Assembly (NCBI GenBank): GCA_050084515.1 | Contig: CM114274.1 | Coordinates: forward strand, 12,028,001-12,092,000 | Length of the DNA stretch: 64,000 nt | Reading direction: 5' to 3' | DNA from: Blasia pusilla | Taxonomy: Eukaryota > Marchantiophyta > Marchantiopsida > Blasiales | Part shown: positions 45,436 through 58,458 of the stretch, in pieces | Layout of the letters: each line of letters starts with the position of its first letter | How positions within the stretch are numbered: the stretch's first letter is position 1 | Notes under the pieces: model-generated | The model's input: the letters and a program-made list of their open reading frames with translations, nothing else | What the model was told of the DNA's origin: nothing | The model's database searches: none | Position numbers and translations under genes: made by a program

Positions 45436-46559
45436 TCATTCATGAAACCCCGTGATGGCTAACGACTCTCAAAGCTTCTGTTGTCATGCACACAGAGAAA
45501 ACCGTGGCCATGGAGAGAAATTCACGTATGAATTAACCTCGCACTTCTTTGATGTCTACATTGTAAGGGTCAATGTGAGGACAACAAGTACTAGGATCAT
45601 TAGAAAATTACCAAATGTACTGCGGATTTCCTTCCCGTTGGTAGCTTGCGATCAGCGTTCACTCGCCACACCCTCCTCGGCTAATAGTAGCTGCCCCACC
45701 CTGCCACACCGTCCTCGGCTAATAGTAGTTGCCCTACCTCGCCACACCCTCCTTTGAGAATAGTTTCCGCCCCACCTTCGTCTACGTTGCTACTCGCTCA
45801 TTTAGAATGAAATTCGATTCACTTTGGCTCCACTTCCTTATACAAAGTAGGTAACAAAGTTACATTTATCTGCAATAAGGGGGGTTCGAAGGCTAACAAG
45901 TGTCTCCTTCCAAGAAGATGCCATTTATCACTAAGACGTGTCACTACCCCTTCCACTGCACACAAAATCAAATAAGATAGTACATAAAGCAACCTATCAA
46001 ACCATGGCACCCTAAACCCTAAAGAGATTTGGAAAAGACAACAAGTTCCTTGTAGGAAGGAATCAGATTTTTTTTTATCAAGGTTTCACTTCTAATAACT
46101 TAGCCGCTTTTCCCCTTTTCTACATTTAGTAACCCCCATGTTTTGTTAGTAGTATAGATTTTTACTTTGGACACAAGAGGGGTTTAAAAAAAGATCCTCA
46201 TGTTGTCCACAACCTTACTGATATCGAAAAATTTAAGAAAGGGAGTCAAATTAAAGGGAGAGAAGAGTACCCATGATAGCATAGGGCATGGGAGAGGAAG
46301 AGGGAAGGGAGGGTGGACGGGCTAGGAGAGAAAGGGAGGAAAGGGCCAAAAAAATATTCTTCAACAATCACTTTTTTTATTAGTCTTTTGTACAACAAGC
46401 ACGGGCAACGCACTAATTAAACTGTAAAAAGTTTCATTTTCATACCCGGAGTTCTTACGTTTTAATCGTACTGATTTTTCATGTGAATTTTCCAAAAAAT
46501 TAATTAATTAATGTTCGAGCGCCTTGGGTTCCACGGTTGTTGCCGCGGCTAAAATCGCG
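45436..46559. other. Anonymous intergenic DNA
   Basis: I see no gene here. There is a local tandem repeat of about 44 bp (45664-45755, units with CCACACC-TCCTCGGCTAATAGTAG). A GCACGGGCAACGCACTAAT string at 46399-46417 weakly resembles a Helitron end. Several poly-T and poly-A runs occur. Confidence 0.5.
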
Positions 46560-47280
46560 TCGAGTGAGTGATTACTCCTAACCGCAGTCATAGAGGTAGT
46601 TGGTCCGTTCAGCCAAAGTCGACAGAGCGTGGAATTGAACTAGAAGGAGTCGATCAACAAGATCGCGCTCCGTCCATGATCCGGTCCCTCGGTCGCCGCC
46701 GGGCTAAGCGCGGGGGAACGGGTACCGTCAAAATCCTCCGGTCCGTCCGCCCGCTCGCTCGCCCGCTGAGCCACTCCGATCGCGCATGCGCGCGCGGTCT
46801 GGTTATTCCGTCGAGCGTCTCACGCCCGTCCGTCTGTCATTCCATGATTCATTCCGTCCCGTCGCTGGCGTGAGGTACGACGCGGGGAAAGCACCTCCGG
46901 CGATCTGCTTAGGCTAGAGGCAGCGGCAGATGACGCCGACGCTGATGATGGCGGAATTATTATGATTGTTATTATTTACGGAAATCGGTTCAAGCGAGGC
47001 CCCACTGCCCCCAGTCCGGGCAGTGGGGCCGAGCGATGGTTCTGCTCTCCGGTTCCGTTGTTGTTGTGTTGCGTTGGGTGGTTGCATGGGTGGCGCAGGC
47101 GACTAGGCACAAGGGGAATTCAGGGAGGTTCGGGTTGCTGCCCGGACCGGAGGAGGAGGATCGATTGTGAGCGGAACGGAGCTGTAGGTTTACCGGAGCA
47201 TAGGCGAATTGGTTCGGCTCTTTCAGCTCTGTCGTTGTGGCAGACGGACTATGTTTACCGGCCCGGACCATCGCAGCGGA

Positions 47281-47324
<44 letters not shown>

Positions 47325-48018
47325 CGTTTCTCACTCTTCGTGGCGTCCGCGTTTGACAGAGTCGCTCTTCGCTGGGTCGGTCGGTCGGTCGGTCGGTCTG
47401 TCTCTCCGCCTGTCGTGTGTCTGTTCCTTCCTTCCTTCCGTTCGTTCGTTCGTTGGTTCGCTCGCTCGCTCGCCTGCCGGTGGCTGCTTTACCACTTTCC
47501 CGTCATGTGGCGTGGGTAGGATTTCCAGCCTTCGCTCGGCTTGCTTTCAAGGCGCGCTGCGTCTCCGGGGACCAGGAGCTTTCCTTTGCTCGCTCGCTCG
47601 CTCACTCGCTCACTTGCTTACGATTGCCAGTTGCGATTCCTTCTTCCCCTGTGCCCGCTGCGTGCCTGACTGCTCCTTGTGGCACCACCGCCCCACCGAC
47701 CTATGAGGTTGCGGGGGAGATGTGGATGAGAACGAAGCGGCTGGAGGAACTTGATGAAGAAACCAGACGCCTGAATCGTCTGTTGAACAGTCCATAGATT
47801 AGCGGTAGGGCGAGAAAAGATTTGTCGCGCAATACCTTGTGGAGTTGTTCGTGATCTCGCGCGGGAAGGAAGGAAGGAAGGAAGGAAGGAAGAAAGGAGG
47901 GAGGAAGGCAGTGAGGTGCTACTTCATAGAACCTTACCAGACCGGAGGCGCGAGAAAGTTGGCAAGTGACAAGGTCGACGAGTGGTCGGAAGAGGGACAT
48001 ATCTGCAGGTGTTGCAGT
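46560..48018 (+). promoter_or_regulatory. GC-rich, microsatellite-rich 5' region of the UBC gene
   Basis: The base composition rises sharply, with many CpG steps, up to the UBC start codon. Microsatellites include (CT)n then (GT)n at 47286-47323, (GGTC)n at 47375-47398, TTCG/CTCG runs at 47438-47472 and 47588-47612, and (GGAA)n at 47863-47893. Such CT runs are common in plant promoters and 5' leaders. Frames such as 46962-47519 lie within these simple repeats and are not convincing genes. A short frame at 47700-47797 (EMWMRTKRLEELDEETRRLN) could be an upstream ORF or 5' leader exon. Confidence 0.55.
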
Positions 48019-51000
48019 ATGTCAGACAGCCAAGCAAGTCTGTTGCTGCGCAAGCAGCTTAAAGGTGTGGCTCGAAGTCCACCCCTGCTCCCATATCTTG
48101 TGCGAATGTACCTAGAACGTGTCCATCGCTTTCGGGACACGGATCCGTGAGGACCTTCTCCATCCTCTTGTCATGTTTGAATTTCTCACTTTTTGTTAGC
48201 TTTAGGTCTTTGGATGCACTCAATTGAATCCGTAAGCCACGATCGTTGTACGCATGAATACCCTGTTTCGGTGCGATGATTCATCGCTCCACTTCTCCTC
48301 CATTTGTATGGAAATTTCAGTGGTCTGGCGCCGAGTGCGTATTTGTTGTCGAATGACATCACGTTTCCATCCTCTCGAGGAGCGGGATTTGTGGATGGGT
48401 GGTGGCACTTTAGGGTTATGATCGTAGTTGTTGCACATGAATGAATGTGTTTTTCATGGTACGTCCGTGCGTCACGATTATCATTCCGATCCGACTCCAC
48501 TTTTTCGAAGATTTATAGCGTTGATTCATTTCCCAATGTTTTTCCTTCCTCAAACTGCGTTTCGATCGCGCTACGATCATGGCCAGCCAGTGCCAATCGG
48601 ACGGTGTGATCGCAGCGCAATAATCCCAATGTACTTCCCGACTTTTCCGGCTGATATCGATGTACTTCATTAACCGAAGGAAGTTTGGCGGAAGGGTTTT
48701 GGTTTGTTTTCAGTGTAGGGGAGACGATCTGGTGCCGAGTCTTCGTCCTGTCTTGCATGTTAAGTGCGTGGGCAGACTTCCTGACGTGGGCTGATTGAAC
48801 ACGGCGGTTGGCTTGGATTTGTCTATGGAATTTGTGGACTACGTCCATTCCTCCCTGGAGCTGCTTTTCACTTTGTAGTTACGATTCCCTTATCGCGTAC
48901 TTGTTTGTGGCATGTAGGTATGATGATACCACGACTGGTGTAGCGCATGTAGAGTTTCGGGCCTCGCAAAGAACGATAGCTTTGTTGGAAATGCAACAGA
49001 ATTACCTTGGATGAATTAACTAACTGTCACGTTTCTTACTGATTTCTTAACAGATCTTTCCAGAAACCCTGTGGACGGCTTCTCAGCAGGCCTCGTAGAT
49101 GATTCCAATGTGTTCGAGTGGAATGTTACAATTATCGGCCCACCTGACACGCTCTAGTACGGTGCACAGCACACTGACTACATGCACTCAGCTGATTGCC
49201 TTGCATGTCCAAAATTGTGTAGCATGTTGGAAATCGAGTTAGGAACGATTCTGTGAATGGGTAAGAGCTTTGGCGATGGTTATCAGCTGGTGTATCATGT
49301 CCTGATCTTGACTATCTTTTGCGAGCTTTTGGCTCAGATACAATGTAGAAATTCGTGTATGGCTCTTTAATGATGATGTCTTTGCATGTCCTTTGTACCA
49401 TCAGTACATGAAAAGTCTGTTAGGGCTCAATCGGGTCCGCTTTCTCATGGCATTTGCAATTTTCTTCCTGACTTAACAGTTCTCGATGAAATATTATCCA
49501 TTTTATTTCCATTTAATGAGTTATGTACCTCTCTGTAGTTTTATGCTTAAACCTGGCATATGGATTTTATCTTCTACTCTTTGAGATCCAGTTTGAACAT
49601 GAGGGGTAGAAATGAATGATGGGACTAGGTTTCTTACAGTATCGTAAGGGCGTACGCCTTGTTCTTTCTCTCTGATTCAGAAGGATTTAGGAAGGCTAAA
49701 TTGTGGAGTGGTAAAGGCTGCAGGGTGTGGTAATGAGGTTGGCTTTGCATTGAGTAGGACTTCTGAAGTTCTGTTTGGTCCTTGAGGTTTAAGGATTGCA
49801 GTTTGCAGACTGGTTCCATTCCAACCTGACATTGAGCTTGAATACTTCTCCCTGTCTGTTTGTCACTTCTCTGCATTTCCTCATCGCCATTGTTCTTCTC
49901 TTCTGTTCCTTGCAGTGAGGGAGGATACTTCAATGCCATAATGAGCTTCCCATCGAATTATCCGAACAGCCCGCCGTCAGTTAGGTTCACTTCGGAAATG
50001 TGGCATCCAAATGGTGAGGAGACCTCAGCACAAATCCCATGTATGAGAAGGGGGGTGAGATGTTGGGCGGTTGACAGTTACATTTGATATTGTGGAATAA
50101 GAAGGCCTCCTTACATCAAGCACAGAATGTAGTGGTCTTTGTGAATGTTTATTACACGAGGGCTGGATGCTCACTTAGTGCTCTATTATGGGGCCGTGTG
50201 GGTGTCCTCTTGTCCTACTTAGTGGTAGTTTGCTTGTCTGAAACGGCTGAATCTGCCTGAAATGCTTCTGGACTGTTACTAGGTTCGTTATTTCGTTTGG
50301 AAGAATCGACCGGCTGTTACAGGTTGGTTAAAGTTCGTCAATTGAAAGTTGGCGGTAAGCTTAGAGTTGTCGGGATACAGGCAAGCTAGAATTGTCTGGA
50401 TGCAAACTTCAAGGTTTCTCTTTGAGACGGAATGAGAACAGTTACTTCCACTGGAAGAAGTTTCTCTGAAGTTTGTGCGGCAAAGCTGGACTCTGGGGGC
50501 ATATGAATGTCCTGGGAGACCTTTCTAATCTGTATTCTTTATGGCCGGGTTGGTTATTCAATGCAGTCTACCCAGATGGACGGGTGTGCATCTCCATTCT
50601 ACATGCACCCGGAGATGATCCAAATGGTTATGAGCTAGCCAGTGAGCGATGGTCGCCTGTGCACACTGTAAGTTAATGTATTATGGGACTCTTAGCTGCA
50701 CTCTTTACATGATGTTTGGTCATGGGTGTGTAAATTATGTTCAATCTCTCACTAATTTCACTGATATCTGGAGTAACATGATGCTTCATTTACTTGTGTG
50801 CTGAAGATTTTAAGTACTTCTGTCCACTTCTTTGGTGTGTAGTGGCTCTCAATATGCCAAAACTAATAATTCCTTCAAAGATCCCTTTCCCCTGTCGCAG
50901 CCATGTTGTAGGATTGGAAAGTTTGATGCCATCATGCATCCTGTGCTGGTGATGACTTCCTATAATGTACTGTGAATATGAGTTCCAGGGCTGGAAGTTG

Positions 51001-51557
51001 ATAGGAACAGGCAGGCAGATCCACTCCCAGTTAGATGGTATTGACTTCATATGAAAAGTGGTTTCCTGACTCCTAAATCTGGATAAGCTGGAAAGATGAA
51101 GCAAAACTACCAATGAATCAATGACTGTTGTATTTTCTGCCCAATATGGTTTGATCTCGCATAACTTATATGCATCTTAGTAATACTTTGAGGTTCTGTT
51201 TGCAGGTAGAAACTATACTTTTGAGCATCATCTCTATGTTGTCGAGTCCAAATGATGAATCTCCTGCCAATATTGATGCAGCTGTAAGCTACCTACTTTC
51301 TATTTGGGTCACAACTACTACACTTCTTAGTAGGATCACAAGATCATCTCAAGTAGATGTGGATTATCTTGATATCGCCAATCCAAGAATACGCCTAAGC
51401 CCTACATTATGAGCTTGTAAATATGTGCAGGCCCTCAGTTGACTGACTTCTAATGCATTGCATGTATACTGATCTGCAGAAAGAATGGCGAGAGACTAAA
51501 GAAGAGTTCAAACGAAAAGTGAGCCGGATTGTGAGGCGTTCTCAGGAAGTGTTGTAA
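48019..51557 (+). CDS. Ubiquitin-conjugating enzyme E2, UBC7/UBE2G2 type
   Basis: Six coding exons give a 167-residue E2: 48019-48064, 49054-49156, 49916-50013, 50567-50667, 51206-51283 and 51480-51557 (TAA at 51555-51557). All introns are GT...AG and all junctions are in phase. The protein starts [17 protein letters not shown], has the E2 fold signature HPN before the active site (MWHPNVYPDGRV), the catalytic Cys in DGRVCISIL, and the extra acidic loop [17 protein letters not shown]. That loop marks the UBC7/UBE2G2/UBE2R group. Plant UBC7/13/14 proteins are about the same length (166-167 residues). The role is to accept ubiquitin from E1 and pass it to E3 ligases, in this group often in ER-associated degradation. 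The TAG visible after exon 2 is the first bases of the intron (CTCTA/GTACGG). No damage is seen, so this is very likely an active gene. Confidence 0.95.
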
Positions 51558-54500
51558 ATCATCGAAAATCTGAAGATCGAGTTGAACTAAACTGGCATCA
51601 CGATTGAACTGCCAATGGGTGGGGTGGAAGTCCAGTCTGTTATAGATTCTGTTAAATCTTAGTTTACGGAATTGTGCATTATTTCCAGTCATATCTGGGA
51701 AGTATGAGCCATGGTGTCCTGCACGACGTCATTGTGTTCTGGACACCTCCTATTGGGCCACATCTGTTGGCGCTGTTAATAGGCTTACAATAGGTAGACA
51801 TAGGTTAGAGTTGGAAGGAGAGTTTGGCCATATGAGTAAGTCATTGGTCGTCAGTAGGAAGTGTTTTGGACTTTCACGGTAAGCAGTTCTTCAGTTAGCA
51901 TGTGTCTGTCAGTGAGGTTGAGGTGTGAAGTACAAAGTGTTTCTCCTACAGGCTGGTACAGGGCAGGTACACACATGAAGACAGGTGCTTTCCCACACCT
52001 TGTATCCACATTGTGTCGACTGTTTTGTAGCAGAGTTATTAAGGAGGACGGTTGCTGGGATCCATGTAAGTTGGGGAAATGTGGGTTAGGTGTGTATCTG
52101 ACTGGGATGTCTCCTACAGTAGGAGAGACTGGTTGAGTATGGACATTCACCAGGGTGGATGTGGCATCTAAAGGTTGTGTGGGTGGTCTGTAATTTCTGC
52201 TTCAAACCCCATGGACACTCATTCTGAGGCTACATACCAACTCATTACTGGGGGCCTGTTCCGGGTTCCAAGAATCATTGTCCTCATGTGGATTCCACGA
52301 GCCATGCGTGAAACTTAGGAAGGCAGGTAGGGCCTTGAGTAGCGATTTCAACTTTTTGGAAACATTTCTCGGCACAATGGTTGGGCCTGAGGTCTATCTT
52401 GTAAGCGAACTGTGTGATATGCGTGTCTAATGTGCTTGCCATATCAACCTAAGCCTACGAATTTTTGTGTGCTTTGGCCGGTTGTGAATGCATGGGTAGA
52501 TGGCTTTCTAGTCAGTGGTACCTTTTGTCATCTAATACTGTGGAAATTAAGGATAATAGGCTACTGCCAAACCAACATAAAATGAATCTCACAGCAGTAT
52601 CCAGTGCCAATGTGAATCAGTCACAGCCTGCATGATTGGGTTTCTGCCATGACTATATCCTCATGGGTCCTGTGGTTGAGAGGTGTCTTCTCCATGGGTG
52701 TTCAAAGGACTCGAGAAGATGTTGAGCATCAGCCTGCGACTTGACGTCCAACCAATATGCATTGGTGGACACATTTTCCATATGGTACAAGGAGGTAAAC
52801 CATCAAAATCTCTAGTAATAAGTCATGACACCGCTTTGACCGAGTTCAACTTCCGCTAGCTGGAAGGTAAATGGAATGACTCTAGAAAGGCCTGCAGAGA
52901 AGATACGCACATATTATGCACACCACACTTTCCCCATGATCTGGGACATCATAACCATAGCCTGCGCGCAACACTTTCACCATGGTGTGGGAGAGCAAAA
53001 CCATCGAAGCCGAACTTATGTTTGAGGATCATGTCACCAAGCCAACAAAAGTAAGAATTCTCCTAGCATGCGTCCAACTCCCCTTGATGCAGGGTGGACA
53101 AATCTGCTTATTAGCACACCGTTATGAGCTTAACCAGAGTGTTCGGAGCATGCACACGCAATTAAGATTCTTGACCGACTACTTGTTCATCAATGGAAAG
53201 TGACCCAAGAAAAGAACAAAAATTCCGAAGACTCTACTCACTGACGTTAAGTGACCTGTATTCGTCCAAACGCAGCAAATTCTTCGCTGCTATAGCCACC
53301 CCTCGACCAACGCCTACTAGGTTTGGCTTCTCTCATCTCAGGTATTGAAGAAACTAAACTGGCAATTGTATCCGCGCTTCAGTTTTCGCCGGTTTCACAA
53401 TCTACCAATGAAAGATTCCGATCCTTAAACATGAGCTTTGACAAGGACGACAAACGCCTTGCACCATGTGAGAAGGGCAGATGGTACATCCCGGACAAGG
53501 AGTCATTGAGGACATGAAACTCTCATGGTATAAACCATGGAAAGTAAGCTGTTGGGGAAGCCATCGGACAAGGAGGGAGGGAGGCAAGAGGGATTCAATC
53601 CGAATCCGCATCATAATTGCCTGAATATATAGCTTTTTCAGACACTCGTCAACCCATAATGGCCTTGGGAGCGCTTTCCTCCGCCTATCTTCTGAAAGAG
53701 AATTTTCCTTCAGGCCAAAAAGGTATTTTATGAAACGTAACAAGTCTTAGGAGGAGGAGGAGGAGGGTAGGCTTGGAAAGAGCATCATTTCCATGTTGAA
53801 GGGCATCTTCAAGGTGGACTTTGCGCCTATTCATCCTCGGGTTAGGTCTTGGATGGTGAACGCCAAGTTGAGATGGGAAAGGCACTTGGAGGAAAGTTTA
53901 CCTTGAATTGGATTTGAACATACGACCAGCTTTCGGGGAAGAATTGTCCAGTGTGCTATAGTCTCAAGCACATTAGAGTAGAGAACAAAAAACTTTTATT
54001 CTTGTTTCAAAGAAAAATTCCGGAGAGGACTCACGGTTAACCAACTCAAACTCGGGTTAGAAAACTCGAGGATGAATAGGCGTGAGGAAGGTGGAGACTG
54101 ACTATACAATTTTGGGGGTTCCTATGGCATCCAAGTGAAATTTCTTACACAATCTACAAATTTAAGCTCCTTTTTTCCAATACCAATATTTCATGCATAT
54201 TATATTAATCTATGTTTTAATAGACCAATGTAATATGCATATTATATTAATATGTAGAATTTCTTTTTACATTGTAATCAAGTGTGTGCTTATGATAAGA
54301 AGTAATATCTCATATCATGGAAATCCGATTTTTTTGGGGGGAATTCGTGTGAAACATGAACCAACTAGTGTAGTTGGATTCCGGATTGAGGTTTGTGTAT
54401 GCACATGTTTTGTTAGTGCATAAGTAAGTCATTCACACGCTTGTCCTCAAGTACGAAATAATTGAAGAGCTTGAAGAGCTTTATTGGGGCCCTTCCTGAG

Positions 54501-56485
54501 CCCTATAAACAAGTAAATTGTTTTGTGTTATGACTAAAATTAGGTGTTTACCTAACCTCTAGGACACACTATGTGCTAAAGGATCCGTGGGGCATCCATT
54601 TTATCTCCCATATGTTTTGGAGAGAGCTCTCATCCCATGTTGTGCAATAGGATGGAGATGCTCTAAGGGGTATAATCAAATGTGATAAGAGGTGAGCATA
54701 TTCACAAACCCAACATTTTTTATTTCATAATAATTACCTAGTAGGCATCATGAGAAGGATAGACTTAAATTTTATTTTTTTCATTGCCTTCATTTAGTCA
54801 ACAACTTTGATATTCGCTTAAGAGTATGGTAAGTTTGCAAAGTTTAGACCTTAGCTATAGAATTTGTCTTTGAGGTTTAAAGACTTACTATCCATATGCG
54901 ATTTATTAACACTAGTTGGTGCCCTCCTATGCATAGACGTATAATTTTGAATTACCCATCCTAAATGTACAATTAAACTCGAGTAATTGTATTAGCTGAA
55001 AAGGACATGTGCTAAAAGGAGAGGTGATCTCAAAATGAAGAGGCACTCTCCACTGATAGTATAGATTGGATGAAATGATTATACATACTAGGGATGCTGG
55101 TTGTACCATAGTGCAATAATAAAGCCTATCAAACCCAATTTCTATGTGCTATACTTGCTCCGGGGTTGGTATGCATTTTTTTGACCTCTCAATTACTGAG
55201 AAAAATGGGAAGGAGAGTTCAACGCTAGTAGCTATAATTATTATGAACATGTTAGATTTTGTGTTAAAAAATATGACCCACCATACAATTATGACTATCT
55301 AATACTACCATTCACAATGTAAAGACTTACATATGAAGGATGACGGTACAAAGTAATTGGACACACAATAATTTTTTAGATTTTGACATTAAAAAAGATG
55401 AAAAAATTTATTGAAGATAGACTTCTTTAATAAAACATCTCATTTGGTTTTCAAGAAATTATTTTTTTCATTATCAATTTGGGAGAAAATAATTTCTTCC
55501 TTTTCCAATCCCCATCTTTCTACTGATAAAAGAAAATCACTCATTTTATCAAATTTTTCCTCAAAATAGAGACGCAAATTTTCTCCCAATAAAACATGAA
55601 GATTAAAAACAATGCATAATTTTTTTCATTATTTTTAAGAGTAAATTTTTTTCCCATATTTTCTTTTTTAATATTTTTATAAACCATGAATTAAAATTCT
55701 CTCCAAATTAAACTTGAAAATTATTTTTTTATAATATTTTTGGCAAGGAAATTTTCAATTTTAATTTTCAATTTTAAAATAAGATATTAACATGAGGGAG
55801 ACTTTGTAATTTTGGGATATTTAATTGTGTTTTTTAAAATTTAATAAATAAAAATGAATATTATTTAATTTTAAAATAATAATAATCATAAGAAAGGATT
55901 ATTAAAACCTTCCCCTAATTCTAATTTTCTTCTTAGTGTAGGGTAAAATTAAGAAAAGTCTTCATCGTCTGGTTTCATGGACATTCATCAATCCTCAAGG
56001 TGAGACAATGCCCTTGATAATATGATTTATGATTGATGAAACATATTTTGAGGTAGTTTTAGGAGTGAGGTCTACTACACAAGACTATCTAAAAACAAGG
56101 ATATGTTGTTCCAGATAGGTAAATGCCTCAAAATATATGGGTTTGCATATGAGCTATGGAAATGTGGTATGTGATTTGTGTGGATGGGGCCAAAGTCCCA
56201 AGGATGGAAAGCAAGGTAGTAGTGTAAGGCATAAGCTAAAGTCTTCTCATTCCCTTGAAAATGGAAAAGTCATGGACTATCAAAGTAACTTCGCAAAAAT
56301 GGCATGTTTTTTCATTTGCACCTAATAATGTAAATGGTGGGAAAGTTTCATACATGGTCCTATTTTGGAATAACTTATTTGTGACGCTTTCTAGAATGAT
56401 CCATAAGAATTTCTATTCTCTATTTCTTTTCCGATCGAAATCCTCTATAAACTAATAAAATGCATCTAACTACTTCTAAGGGAAA
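51558..56485. other. Intergenic DNA, mostly AT-rich
   Basis: I see no supported gene in this 4.9 kb. The first few hundred bases probably contain the UBC 3' untranslated region. Composition falls to very AT-rich at 55.2-55.95 kb, with long A/T homopolymer-like runs. A TATGCATATTATATTAAT block is repeated at 54194-54256, and a (GGA)n run lies at 53750-53767. Frames of 60-110 residues here have no recognisable motif. Confidence 0.5.
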
Positions 56486-56693
56486 TCTATATTATTATTG
56501 GAGAGTGTCTTCTTGATTTGCAAATACTTCTTTGTTTGACACGTGGCGATTGGGTAACAACAAAATGTTTCACATGCTTCGGGCAGCAAAAAAATTTTGA
56601 ATTTGTGTGCAACATCATTAGTGTCTTCACAGCCTTAAAAAAGTTCTTCAAACACCTTTTTATTTCTCGTGCATCGCACGGGCACCTTACTAG
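56486..56693 (+). mobile_element. Non-autonomous mini-Helitron
   Basis: The element starts TCTATATTATTATTGGAG right after an A and ends CACCTTACTAG right before a T. A short hairpin (CGTGC-ATC-GCACG, 56668-56680) lies 13 bp from the end. TC at the 5' end, a hairpin plus CTAG at the 3' end, and insertion between A and T without target duplication are the Helitron signature. At 208 bp it has no coding capacity. The next bases (56694 on) read TCTTTACTATTAAAGG, which looks like the 5' end of another Helitron inserted directly behind it. Confidence 0.75.
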
Positions 56694-56874
56694 TCTTTAC
56701 TATTAAAGGAAGATACATTTTTTATTTGCAAGAGTCTCTTTACGCTAGTGCAGAGCCAATGATGATGTACGCAAATAACCATGTTTCCCAAAAATTCAAA
56801 GGAAGATTTTCTTGTTGCCCCTTTTATGAGAATATATTCCCGTTGCCCCTTTGCCTCAAGCAAATCAAGAAGTG

Positions 56875-56909
56875 ATCCTCTTTAAATATTATATATATTT
56901 AAAGAGGAT
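56875..56909. repeat. Perfect AT-rich inverted repeat
   Basis: Two 15-base arms (ATCCTCTTTAAATAT and its reverse complement) around a 5-base loop form a strong hairpin. It may be a cruciform-prone site or an element end. No function can be assigned. Confidence 0.7.
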
Positions 56910-58014
56910 AAGTATTCTAAAATGTTCGTAAATTTTTTTATAAATCTTTTACTTATGTGATATTGGAAAATAACAATTTGCAATGTTCCATCCTTAAAAG
57001 AACTATACAACCCTGACCTAGCTAGATGATAGAGGTTTCCCTATAGAGAACTAGTTCTCCCTTTTTCTTCGCACCAAGCTTGATATGACCTTGTTTTTTC
57101 CCACATCATTTTGGTTCCCCTCCGTGTTTTTCCCGTGGGTTCCCATCTTCCATTATTTCCTTCTTGTTGGATGATAGTTTGAGCATTTCATTAATTGAAC
57201 CCATTCAAGTGAACCAATTCAATTTTGCACGTCAAAATTTCTTCGCTATGTTACATAACGAATGCTTTCATATTCATGTCATCTACACTAGCATCATTAC
57301 CTCTCAAGGACATACACTTTGCAGGTCTAAATCCGTCCGTCCTGTATGGTGACTTCCTAGATGGGAAAATTCACCGAGTGGCATGGGTATTGGGAGGTGA
57401 CTTTCTATTAGAACATGTGTCCTCTCTTATTAGTCAGTCCGGTGAATGACTAACTAATAAGATCCTGCGTCGACTAGTGCTTTTAATCCACCGCTGCATA
57501 TTAGACTATCCCTTTGATGTGGGCGACTCGGAGTGGACATGTTGTCACAGACTTCAATTGCACGACATGCAGCGGCTACGCATGATCGGAATCACCGATG
57601 CACCGCTTGTTTGCTTGCTGACATTTTGTTCCGAATAACGTCGACCAAGCGCGTGCTCCCTGATGCAAGAAGTACACGTACAATGGCGTAACTGTACAAG
57701 TGAATAAGATGCAATGGAGCAGCTTGTGGGTTGTAGGGTTACAGATGCTCATATTACAAGGAGGAGTCGTTGGCCGTACGTGTAGGTAGCTCGCACACGA
57801 TGTTCAGTCAGAGAACTCCAGTTGTATGGGGAGTTGAATGGCTTCCGTTTCTTGTATCATAAAAACGAACACGTAGCAGCAGCACATGACTCTCCGAACA
57901 TGCCGAGCAACCGTTCGCATCCCGTTGTCACCACCACCCTTCTGCCGTTCAACAGATAACCCAATAACAATAGTACGAATTAGTTTCCCCAAACTTCCTC
58001 CTCAGATTGTGTTA
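56910..58014. other. Intergenic DNA without recognised features
   Basis: Frames of about 60-75 residues (57164-57449) show no motif. The composition moves from AT-rich back to balanced toward 57.5 kb. I see nothing that supports a gene. Confidence 0.45.
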
Positions 58015-58458
58015 CCAGACACGACTGGGAGAATGCAGCAGAGAATCAATCCACTTCCAGTCTCCGGTCAGTAGTCGAGGAGATTCAGTTGAGTTTGAAA
58101 TGTGTGGATTCCACCTTACAGGCTGCGAGAAGGAAGTCGGAAATGAGACCAGTCACAACTACTGCACTAAATTGTGTTACCAGACACGAACGTGAGAATC
58201 ATGCAGAATATCGATCCACTACCACTCTTGTGTCAGTTGAGTTGAAATATGTGGATTCAACCTTACAGGCTGCGAGAAGGAAGTCACAAATGAGACCAGA
58301 CACGACTGGCAGAATGCAGCAGAGAATCAAGCCACTATCACGATCGGGTCACTAACCAAGGGGATTCAGGATGGGCAGTTGAGTGGAAATAAGTGGATTC
58401 AATCTTACAGGATGCAAGAAGGAATTTACGAATGAGACCAGTCACAAATATTGCACTA
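58015..58458 (+). repeat. Three-unit local tandem repeat
   Basis: Units begin at 58015, 58180 and 58296 with CCAGACACGA and share GAGAATGCAGCAGAGAATCA-type and TTACAGGCTGCGAGAAGGAA blocks. They measure about 165, 116 and 160 bp, and the second has lost part of its middle. A frame runs across units 1-2, but the units shift it, so coding is doubtful. Confidence 0.8.

Noticed and set aside
46399-46417. Possible Helitron 3' end
   Set aside because: GCACGGGCAACGCACTAAT resembles Helitron ends, but no proper hairpin spacing and no matching 5' end were found.
46962-47519. 185-residue plus-strand frame
   Set aside because: Much of it translates CT and GGTC microsatellites into Leu-Ser and Gly-Arg-Ser-Val runs, and it lies in the GC-rich promoter region of the UBC gene.
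49155-49159. Premature TAG in the UBC gene
   Set aside because: It spans the exon 2/intron 2 junction (CTCTA/GTACGG). Joining to exon 3 gives Tyr-Glu-Gly-Gly as in other UBC7 proteins.
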